Assembly: GCF_009749405.1 (NCBI RefSeq) | Contig: NZ_WBIQ01000001.1 | Span: 310,001-374,000, forward strand | Length of the DNA: 64,000 bases | Source of the DNA: Agromyces lapidis | GTDB lineage: Bacteria; Actinomycetota; Actinomycetes; Actinomycetales; Microbacteriaceae | Reading direction: 5' to 3' | Shown here: positions 57,633 to 64,000 of the stretch, one piece after another | How the letters are laid out: every line of letters begins with the position of its first letter | Numbering within the stretch: position 1 is the first letter of the stretch | Program-made: the position numbers and the translations under genes | Notes under the pieces: model-generated | The model's database searches: none | The model's input: only the letters and a program-made list of their open reading frames with translations | Told to the model about the DNA's origin: nothing

Positions 57633-58485
57633 AGCGACCCTCCAACTTTCGGAAGACGAACTGGCCGATGAGCAGCACGACGAGTGCGACGACGACCGAG
57701 ATGCCGGCGAAGAACCAGAGATGCTCGGGTCGTTCGGCCGCCTCACTCGTCGTGGGGAACCAGAACGCCGAGTGGAAGAGTTCCACCGCCGAGGTGAGCG
57801 GGTTGAGCATGTACAGGTCGAAGGCCCAGGTCGGCAGCTTGTCCCGCACCATCGTGAACGAGTACAGCACCGGGGAGGTCCAGGTCGCGAACATGAGGAT
57901 GAGCTCGACCAGGTTCTGCGAGTCGCGGTAGGAGACGTTGATGGAGCCGAAGAGCAGCCCGAGTCCGGTGGCGATCAGGAGGACGATGAAGATGGCGAGC
58001 AACGCTCCGGCGAGCTGCACGAAGGTCGGCACCCAGCCGAAGATCAGGCACACCACGATCAGGATGCTGAGCTGCGGAAGGAAGTGGACGAACGCGATGA
58101 AGACGTCGGCGATGGGGAACAACTCGCGCGGAAGATAGATCTTCTTCACCAGCGCCTTGTTGTTGACGATCGACTTCGTTGCATTGCCGAACGCCTCGTT
58201 GAAGAGGTTGACGACCACGATCCCCGAGAACAGGTAGATCGGGAACGCCTCGATCCCTCGCGAGAGATCGAGGAAGACTCCCATCACGACGTAGTAGATG
58301 AAGAATTGCGCCGTCGGCTTGACGTACGACCAAGCCCAGCCCAGCACGGAGCCGTGGTAGCGCGTCAGGATCCCCTTACGCACGAGGAGGCGCAGGAGGT
58401 ATCCGTAGCTGAACACGTCGAGGATCCCACGTCCGGATCCGGGTACGGAGAACGCCGAGAGGTCGACGGAATCGGGCTTGGACAT
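57616..58485 (-). CDS. wzm: ABC transporter permease, Wzm/TagG family
   Basis: 289 residues, six helices. The N-terminal LLRLLVRKGILTRYHGSVLGWAWS and YKDSQN-like SYRDSQNLVELILMFATW, plus the NPLTSAVELFHSAFW C-terminal loop, are typical of polysaccharide ABC-2 permeases. ATG 58485 is preceded by TACAAT with a 7-nt gap. It exports an undecaprenyl-linked polymer together with Wzt. Gene order Wzm-Wzt-CDP-ribitol synthase suggests a ribitol-containing cargo; mycobacterial galactan uses the same transporter type. Confidence 0.88.
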   Translation of the reverse strand: MSKPDSVDLSAFSVPGSGRGILDVFSYGYLLRLLVRKGILTRYHGSVLGWAWSYVKPTAQFFIYYVVMGVFLDLSRGIEAFPIYLFSGIVVVNLFNEAFGNATKSIVNNKALVKKIYLPRELFPIADVFIAFVHFLPQLSILIVVCLIFGWVPTFVQLAGALLAIFIVLLIATGLGLLFGSINVSYRDSQNLVELILMFATWTSPVLYSFTMVRDKLPTWAFDLYMLNPLTSAVELFHSAFWFPTTSEAAERPEHLWFFAGISVVVALVVLLIGQFVFRKLEGRFAQDL

Positions 58486-58492
58486 CCTCACG

Positions 58493-58498
58493 ATTGTA
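58493..58498 (-). promoter_or_regulatory. -10 box of the wzm-wzt operon
   Basis: TACAAT on the minus strand (one mismatch from TATAAT), 7 nt before ATG 58485. Confidence 0.55.
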
Positions 58499-58541
58499 TG
58501 CGCCCGTGCGGCGGCCGGAAGCGCGGATACGCAGCACGCGC

Positions 58542-59819
58542 TCAGCTTCGCTTGAGCGCGTCCCGCCAACTCATGTCACGGGCCGCCTTCACTGCGCAGA
58601 TCACCACGAGCATCCACCCGCCCTCGTAGAGGGCGAAGCTCTCGGCCGCGCTCGTCACCGCGACCGCGACCAGCACGAGGGCGGGCCACAGGTAGACGAC
58701 GCTGCGCCGGTTCGACGCGAGGAGCCACGCGCGTACGAGCGCGACGCCGATGAGGGCCGCGAAGGCGAAAGCCCCGATCACGCCGACCTGGAAGTACGCG
58801 TCGAGGTACGCGTTGAGCGCCGACTCGTGCGGCCGGCCGGCGCCGGCCTCGAGCCAGGTGTAGGGCGGGGCGTCGGGCCACCGGCCCACCCAGCCCCAGC
58901 CCTGCAGCGGGTTGAGGCTCAGGTAGCGCGAGAGCTCGCGCCAGAGGTCGAGGCGCACGTCGAACTCGCCACGGGCGTCGAGCAGTTCGATGATGCGGAT
59001 CCGCAGGATCCATCCGGTGATGAGCGCCGCCGCCCCGGTGACGAGCAGTGCGAGCTGCCATCGCCAACGGCTCACCCCGGGCACCCGCCGCAGACCGTAG
59101 AGCGCCGCGAGCGCCACGAGGGCCGCGCCGAGCGCGATCCAGGCCGTCGGCGAGCCGGACAGCACGATGGAACCGAGTGCGAGGGCGACCGAGCCGATCG
59201 CGCGGCCGCGCGAGATGATGTGCATCCGCCACTCGACGATGAAGGTGATGAACCCGATGAGTGCGACGAAGCCGAGCATGTTGCGCGAGCCGAAGATGCC
59301 TTGGATCGGGCCGAGCGCGGCAAGGTCGCCCTGGATGCCGAGGAACGGGATCGGCGAGTCGATGAGGATGCCGGCGAGCAGTTCGAGCGCGAGCGAGACG
59401 CCGAGGAGCAGCCGGAAGGTGTCACCGAAGGCGCGCACGATCTGGATGGTGTCGCGCATGAGCGCGACGTAGATGCCGAGGACCGCGAAGGCGACGAGGT
59501 ACACGACCCGCGCCGCCGAGGCGCCGGGCGTCGTGCTCCAGAGCACCGAGGCGGCGCACCACCCGACGAAGACGAGGATCGTCAACGGCAGGATGCCGTA
59601 CCACTCGATCGCGCGCCAGCGCGTGACGAGCGACGCCGCGCAGAGCACGAGCAGCCCGGCGAGCGCCGCGAGCAGCCCGGGCCAGCCGATGAGGGCGCGG
59701 ATCGCGTGCGTGCTGAACGCCAACCCGATGGCGATGAGCGAGATCGCCTGCGCGAATCGTGCCGAACCCACGAACTCGCGGATCATCTCGGCGCGCGCCG
59801 GCGCCCCGCCCGACGTCAT
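58542..59819 (-). CDS. O-antigen ligase family membrane protein (Wzy_C), downstream copy
   Basis: 425 residues, about eleven helices. The large external loop carries NPLQGWGWVGRWPDAPP and RPHESALNAYLDAYFQVGV, the Wzy/WaaL C-terminal signature (conserved His). Members polymerise or ligate lipid-linked oligosaccharides. ATG 59819 overlaps the stop of the related upstream gene (ATGA). It belongs to the same transcript as the 59816 gene. Confidence 0.82.
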   Translation of the reverse strand: MTSGGAPARAEMIREFVGSARFAQAISLIAIGLAFSTHAIRALIGWPGLLAALAGLLVLCAASLVTRWRAIEWYGILPLTILVFVGWCAASVLWSTTPGASAARVVYLVAFAVLGIYVALMRDTIQIVRAFGDTFRLLLGVSLALELLAGILIDSPIPFLGIQGDLAALGPIQGIFGSRNMLGFVALIGFITFIVEWRMHIISRGRAIGSVALALGSIVLSGSPTAWIALGAALVALAALYGLRRVPGVSRWRWQLALLVTGAAALITGWILRIRIIELLDARGEFDVRLDLWRELSRYLSLNPLQGWGWVGRWPDAPPYTWLEAGAGRPHESALNAYLDAYFQVGVIGAFAFAALIGVALVRAWLLASNRRSVVYLWPALVLVAVAVTSAAESFALYEGGWMLVVICAVKAARDMSWRDALKRS

Positions 59820-61189
59820 CGCGCCCCGTCGCGCACGCTCTGCGCGTCGAGTCCGCCGAAACGCTTCGCCCGCGGTGCGGCGGGCAGGGGCTCGTGCTCC
59901 CACTGGCGCCGCTTCGTCGCCCAGGCGATCGCGATCAGCAGCACCCAGCCGCTCTCGACGAGGATGCGGCTCTCGGCGAGGCTCTGGCCGATGAGCGCCA
60001 CGAGCACGAGCAGGGGGAGGAGCGCGGCGGGGGAGTACGGGATCGGTCGGCCCGAGACATCCATGGGTCGGTCGACGGCGAGGAACCACGAGCGCCACAG
60101 CGCCCCGATCACGATGGCGGCGAAGGCGATGAGCCCGATGAGCCCGAGCTGCATCCACACGTCGAGCCATGCGTTGTGCGCCTGCAGGTAGACGACGCCC
60201 TTGCGGACGGCGAGATCGCTGAACGGCTCGACGAAGGGGTTCCAGTAGCCGACCCATCCCCAGCCCGCGATCGGGCGTTCGCCGATCATGCCGATCACGG
60301 ACTCCCAGATGTCGAGACGGCCGGTCAGGTCTTCACCTTTGCCGAAGAGCTCGAGCAACCGGTTCCAGAACACGGCGAGCAGGGTGACGGATGCCACGAG
60401 CGCGCCGCCGGCCGCCCAGTACACCCCGCGACGGCGCTCGGGGCCCATTCGGCGCGCCCAGAGCGCGAAGCCGAGGGCGACGAGCACGACGACGGCCACG
60501 AGGATGACGGTGGCCGACCGGGTGAGGGCGAAGACCGCACCGGCGACGACGAGCCAGAAGATGCCGCTCACCCGTCGCATCGTGCCCGCCGCGAGCATCG
60601 TTCCGAAGACGATGAGGCCGAAGAGCGCGGTCATCGCGAGGAGGTTGCGGCTGGCCACGATGCCCTCGATCGGGCCGCCGTCGAAGAGCAGCGCCCGCGA
60701 CCAGTAGAAGGCCATCGGGATCTTTTCGGCGTTCGGATCGAAGTCGGGGAAGTTCGGCAGCAGCGGTTCGCGGAGGAACGCCGCGACCCAGAATTCGAAG
60801 AGCAGCGAGAGCGCGAGCACCCACTTGATCGCGGCGCCCAGCGAGCGGACGATTTCGGACCAGGACAGGCTCAGCGCGAGGGAGACGGCGACGAAGGTCG
60901 TGACGAGCGTCAGCGCGACCCCGAGCGCCGAAGCGCCGGGGTACAACGACCACGCGATCGACAGCGTCGCGAACACGAGGAACACGAGCGTCGACTTCGG
61001 CACCCGGCGCCAGGTCCACCTCGGTCTCGTCGCGACGACGAGCCAGATCGCGCCGACGAGCACGAGACCGGCGACGATGCCGAACCCCCACCAGCCGAGG
61101 AGGTTGCGCCAGAACTGGCCCGCGAGCAACGTGAACAGCGCGAACGTCGCGTACGCGCCGATGAGCGCGTTGCGCCGTGCGGGACTCAT
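59816..61189 (-). CDS. O-antigen ligase family membrane protein (Wzy_C), upstream copy
   Basis: 457 residues with about eleven helices; paralogous to the neighbour, with RPIAGWGWVGYWNPF and QAHNAWLDVWMQLGLIGL in the conserved loop. ATG 61189 is 7 nt from TACGCT. It probably polymerises or ligates repeat units at the outer face. Two such proteins side by side may act on two polymers or in sequence. Confidence 0.82.
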   Translation of the reverse strand: MSPARRNALIGAYATFALFTLLAGQFWRNLLGWWGFGIVAGLVLVGAIWLVVATRPRWTWRRVPKSTLVFLVFATLSIAWSLYPGASALGVALTLVTTFVAVSLALSLSWSEIVRSLGAAIKWVLALSLLFEFWVAAFLREPLLPNFPDFDPNAEKIPMAFYWSRALLFDGGPIEGIVASRNLLAMTALFGLIVFGTMLAAGTMRRVSGIFWLVVAGAVFALTRSATVILVAVVVLVALGFALWARRMGPERRRGVYWAAGGALVASVTLLAVFWNRLLELFGKGEDLTGRLDIWESVIGMIGERPIAGWGWVGYWNPFVEPFSDLAVRKGVVYLQAHNAWLDVWMQLGLIGLIAFAAIVIGALWRSWFLAVDRPMDVSGRPIPYSPAALLPLLVLVALIGQSLAESRILVESGWVLLIAIAWATKRRQWEHEPLPAAPRAKRFGGLDAQSVRDGAR

Positions 61190-61196
61190 GGGGTAA

Positions 61197-61202
61197 AGCG
61201 TA
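61197..61202 (-). promoter_or_regulatory. -10 box of the O-antigen ligase pair
   Basis: TACGCT on the minus strand, 7 nt before ATG 61189. Confidence 0.5.
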
Positions 61203-61335
61203 GCGCCGCACCCCGGTCGCCAAGTACCCGTCGCGAAACACCCTGCTGTATCGGGGGCCTTCCGGTGTTCTGCACTCCCGATCGCACCTCTGGTTCGTCC
61301 GCACGATGCGACAGCGGTAACGCAGGGGTGACGCA

Positions 61336-61341
61336 TATGCT
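61336..61341 (+). promoter_or_regulatory. -10 box upstream of the GT2 gene at 61371
   Basis: TATGCT, 6 nt before ATG 61348, which begins an eight-codon frame. Confidence 0.45.
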
Positions 61342-61347
61342 GTGGAG

Positions 61348-61374
61348 ATGCCCATCGATTGTCCGCGCGAATGA
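61348..61374 (+). CDS. Eight-codon leaderless mini-ORF overlapping the GT2 start
   Basis: ATG 61348 is at the predicted 5' end of the mRNA and encodes MPIDCPRE, ending in a TGA that overlaps ATG 61371 (ATGA). Same design as 43563. Whether it is translated is unproven. Confidence 0.35.
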   Translation: MPIDCPRE

Positions 61375-62996
61375 CGGTCGTCGGGAGGATCGGTCGGATC
61401 ATTCGCGCCAGCGGATCTCGCCTGGCCCGGTGTATCCGGCCGACGGAACCGCTCGTCAGCGTCGTCGTCCCGGTGTACAACGTCGAGGCGTACCTTGCGA
61501 GCACGATCGACTCCGTGCTCGATCAGCGACTCGTCGACTTCGAGTTGATTCTGGTCGACGACGGTTCGACTGATCGCTCGAGGCGGATCGCATTGAGGAA
61601 GGCTCTCGGAGACCCGCGCGTTCGACGGATCAGCCAGCGGAACGCCGGCCCGGGCCCGGCTCGTGAACTTGGCATCCGAATTGCACGAGGGAAGTATCTC
61701 GCCTTTCTCGACTCGGACGACCTGTTGCCGCCCGACGCGTTGGGAGCGCTCGTCGACAGCGCGGAGAAGACCGGATCGGAGATTGCGGTCGGTGCCTTCC
61801 GCCGGTTCGACGGCGCACGAGTGTGGGTTCCTGAGTGGGTCGGCGAGCTGCACGGTGGGCCCACGCTCCGAACCACGCTTGATGCGACACCGAAGCTGCT
61901 GAGAAACAACTACCCGTGTGGGAAGCTCTTCCGGCGGGACTTCTGGTCGGCCCAGCGCCTCGGGTTTCTCGACGGCGTCATCTACGAAGACCAACCATTG
62001 ATCGCACTGATGTTCGCGCGGGCCTCGTCGATCGACGTCCTCGACACGATCACTTACGACTACCGTGCCCGCCAGGATCGGTCGTCGATCAGTCAAAGGC
62101 CCGAGGAACTGCGGGATCTTCGAGATCGCGTGGCGGCGTGGCGTCGCTCATTGGACTCGCTGCGCCGCGAGGGGGTCGGAGAGGCCGTGCTCGCCGCGTG
62201 GTACTGGACGCTCTACGCCACCCACTTCCATTGGTATCTCGACAACGATGCGATCGACGATGACGAGTACTGGTCGATCCTCCGAGCAGCGCTGCTCACG
62301 GTCGAGGAGCACGAGCCCGACGACGCCCGCGCAGAGGTCGCCGCGGAGCGTCGCGCGGCACTCTCGCTTCTCGCCTCAGGGCGGCAGGAAGAGCTGCTCC
62401 AGTTCCGGGCATCTGGCGCATACCGCTGTCCGTCCGATTACTTCGTCGGCGCCGATGCGTCGGGGGTCGAATACGGATTCGTCGTCGATGTGCCGCTGAC
62501 CGAGCGGACCACGGCTCCTCCCGCGGCGCGTGTCCAGCACCTCGTCGAGCGAGGGGAGTTCGACAACGAGGCATCAGCGACCGAGCTTCGACTCAGTGGG
62601 TTCGCACGGATCCGCGGCGTACCCGACACCGTGGGCGTCTCCGTGCGAATCGAGTTGATCGGTCGCCGCACCGGAGCAGCTGCAACGGTTTTCGAACAGC
62701 CCGCCGAAGGCGGAAGATTCGACTTCACCGTCGGCCTGGGCCCGTTGGCCGATGACACGTACGAGTTCTCGGCCACGGTCGAGGTGAATCACCTGCGGAG
62801 TCAGGTGAGTCTCGGGCATCCTGCCGAGTGGCTCGCGGCCGACGGAATGGTCGCACACGGCGCGGATCGCCAGTACAGACTTGAGCGCGACCCAAACCCG
62901 CACGTACCGCTCCGACTCACGGTCGTTGGGCTCATGCCTCCGGAACGAAGGGTTCGGAGGCCACCTGGAACGGAACCGCGCGACCCGCAGCGATGA
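61371..62996 (+). CDS. GT2 glycosyltransferase with C-terminal beta-rich domain
   Basis: 541 residues. GT-A domain (~1-230): VSVVVPVYNVEAYLASTIDS, LILVDDGSTDRSRRI, FLDSDDLLPPDALGALVDS (metal DxD), and YEDQPLIALM with the catalytic Asp. The C-terminal ~300 residues are not similar to other proteins here; residues ~370-530 look beta-rich and may bind the acceptor polymer, as in teichoic acid glycosyltransferases (inference). ATG 61371 is coupled to the mini-ORF. Its last 65 nt overlap the opposite-strand TagF-like gene. Confidence 0.82.
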   Translation: MTVVGRIGRIIRASGSRLARCIRPTEPLVSVVVPVYNVEAYLASTIDSVLDQRLVDFELILVDDGSTDRSRRIALRKALGDPRVRRISQRNAGPGPARELGIRIARGKYLAFLDSDDLLPPDALGALVDSAEKTGSEIAVGAFRRFDGARVWVPEWVGELHGGPTLRTTLDATPKLLRNNYPCGKLFRRDFWSAQRLGFLDGVIYEDQPLIALMFARASSIDVLDTITYDYRARQDRSSISQRPEELRDLRDRVAAWRRSLDSLRREGVGEAVLAAWYWTLYATHFHWYLDNDAIDDDEYWSILRAALLTVEEHEPDDARAEVAAERRAALSLLASGRQEELLQFRASGAYRCPSDYFVGADASGVEYGFVVDVPLTERTTAPPAARVQHLVERGEFDNEASATELRLSGFARIRGVPDTVGVSVRIELIGRRTGAAATVFEQPAEGGRFDFTVGLGPLADDTYEFSATVEVNHLRSQVSLGHPAEWLAADGMVAHGADRQYRLERDPNPHVPLRLTVVGLMPPERRVRRPPGTEPRDPQR

Positions 62997-64000
62997 TCGC
63001 CTCGTAGACCCGTTCACTGTTCCGCCCGTCGCGATGTGGGAACGCCGCTCGCGTCCGTTCGACGTACTTCGCATCGTTTCCTTCGAGCAGTTCGCGAAGA
63101 TGCTCGATCGTCGATGCAGCCTCGAACGTCACTGGCCCGAATCCGTCGCGGGAGTAGTCGAAGTACCCGCGCCGCTCGGTGTGCTCCGCCCAGTAGCGCT
63201 CATCGTCGAACTGGAAGTACACGCTCGGTCGCCCGAGGAGGGCGAGGTTGAAGGCGATCGACGAGTAGTCGGTGATCATCGCGCACGAACGCGCGACAAC
63301 CTCCTGGATGTCGAGCCCGCCGTACTGAAGGACCTCGATTTCGTTCGGGAGGTCGAATTCGGGAAGGTAGTGGCTGAGGTTCGGATGCGGGAGGAACACC
63401 AGCCGGCGATCGTGCTGTCGAGCGAGCTCGAGGAGCGTGGGGTCGGTGAGCAATGAACGCCACGCGCGCGCGAATTCGCTGTCCATGAATCCCGAGAAAT
63501 GCCCGTGCCGCTGCGAACGGACCTCGAGCGACCCAGCGAGGTACTTCCGCCACGTCGGGGCGATCAGGATGTCCCGAACCGTGTCCGGGCGGACTTCGGC
63601 GCTCTTGCGGAGGAGGGCATCGAACCGTGGCATCCCGGTGAGACGAACCTCACGGGTCGAGAAACGGTACGGTCCCTCTCCGCTGAGGTAGCGGTACTCG
63701 GCAGGAGTCGAGGCCACGATGGTATCGATCGGTTTGGGGTTCAGCCACGTCGAGAGGTCGCCCTTGATGACGCCGTGCTGCAGGAAGGTGAAGCGCCAGC
63801 GCGGGCGTCCGTACCGCCTGCCGAACGGATTGACGATCGGGGCATCTGCGTGGCTCGATACGAGCTCGGCGGCCATGATCATCAACAGGCGATACTGGCG
63901 GCTGCCGTACGCCACCAATCTGAACCCGTCTGCGCGAAGGCGTTGCCAGTCAGGGGAGTCCTTGCTGAGCATGAACCACGCATTGACCTCGGGTCGATTC
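62932..64000 (-). CDS. CDP-glycerol/ribitol glycerophosphotransferase family (TagF/TarL-like), C-terminal part, truncated by window edge
   Basis: The 356 visible residues are the C-terminal domain of a teichoic acid polymerase: FTFLQHGVIKGDLSTWLNPKP, TGMPRFDALL, ILIAPTWRKYL, VFLPHPNLSHYLPEF and ITDYSSIAFNLALLGRPSVY (H/R and DYSS phosphate-binding motifs). The open frame continues past 64000. It transfers glycerol- or ribitol-phosphate from the CDP-polyol, and fits the CDP-ribitol synthase at 55.5-56.9 kb. Convergent overlap with the GT2 gene. Confidence 0.85.
   Translation of the reverse strand, partial: NRPEVNAWFMLSKDSPDWQRLRADGFRLVAYGSRQYRLLMIMAAELVSSHADAPIVNPFGRRYGRPRWRFTFLQHGVIKGDLSTWLNPKPIDTIVASTPAEYRYLSGEGPYRFSTREVRLTGMPRFDALLRKSAEVRPDTVRDILIAPTWRKYLAGSLEVRSQRHGHFSGFMDSEFARAWRSLLTDPTLLELARQHDRRLVFLPHPNLSHYLPEFDLPNEIEVLQYGGLDIQEVVARSCAMITDYSSIAFNLALLGRPSVYFQFDDERYWAEHTERRGYFDYSRDGFGPVTFEAASTIEHLRELLEGNDAKYVERTRAAFPHRDGRNSERVYEAIIAAGRAVPFQVASEPFVPEA

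Noticed and set aside
58494-61573. Long plus-strand frames over the ligase genes
   Set aside because: Asp/Glu/Arg/His-rich antisense shadows; the minus-strand frames give clear membrane proteins.

Overview
This window is a chromosome segment from a high-GC actinobacterium. Its likely family is Microbacteriaceae (Micrococcales). The signs are high G+C, many GTG and TTG starts, biotin-dependent acyl-CoA carboxylase genes of actinobacterial type including an epsilon subunit, monofunctional BirA, LGFP-repeat and LCP wall proteins, and many -10 boxes (TAnnnT) only 6-7 nt before a start codon, as expected for leaderless mRNAs. I cannot fix the genus from sequence alone.

Positions 1-22 kb are housekeeping genes: phosphohexomutase and purine nucleoside phosphorylase; a cysteine-less LpdA-type flavoprotein; an amino acid permease; a Tat-exported amine oxidase; acyl-CoA carboxylase alpha subunit; Maf; a TRAM-domain RNA methyltransferase; a LuxR-type response regulator with a frameshifted histidine kinase and a second kinase-like membrane protein; acyl-CoA carboxylase epsilon and beta subunits divergent from birA; a PH-domain protein; a DarT-like protein; GtrA; purK-purE; and an LCP ligase. 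From memory, the gene content resembles the Rv3267-Rv3308 part of the Mycobacterium tuberculosis chromosome.

Positions 22-64 kb form one large cell-surface glycopolymer locus. It holds at least ten glycosyltransferases, an LGFP-repeat secreted protein, a DUF6541-type membrane protein, a PglK/MsbA-type ABC flippase, a PST-type flippase, a Wzm/Wzt exporter and two O-antigen-ligase-family proteins. Three sugar modules can be read. (1) WbpA/B/E/D/I-like enzymes for a diacetamido-uronic acid (47.8, 37.8, 36.7, 33.6 and 35.4 kb), with a CapD/WbpM-like dehydratase and a reductase (43.6-45.8 kb). (2) UDP-galactopyranose mutase, a GlfT2-like polymerase and a GlfT1-like transferase for galactofuranose. 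(3) A Bcs1-like CDP-ribitol synthase co-transcribed with Wzm/Wzt, plus LicD and TagF/TarL-type proteins for a polyol-phosphate (teichoic acid-like) polymer.

The least explained items are a two-gene cassette (a GT-B glycosyltransferase plus a ~140-residue unknown protein) present twice in opposite orientation around 41.7-47.6 kb, and two 8-9 codon mini-ORFs, each right after a -10 box and each overlapping the start codon of the next gene. No rRNA, tRNA, CRISPR array or insertion sequence was recognised. The first and last genes run off the window.
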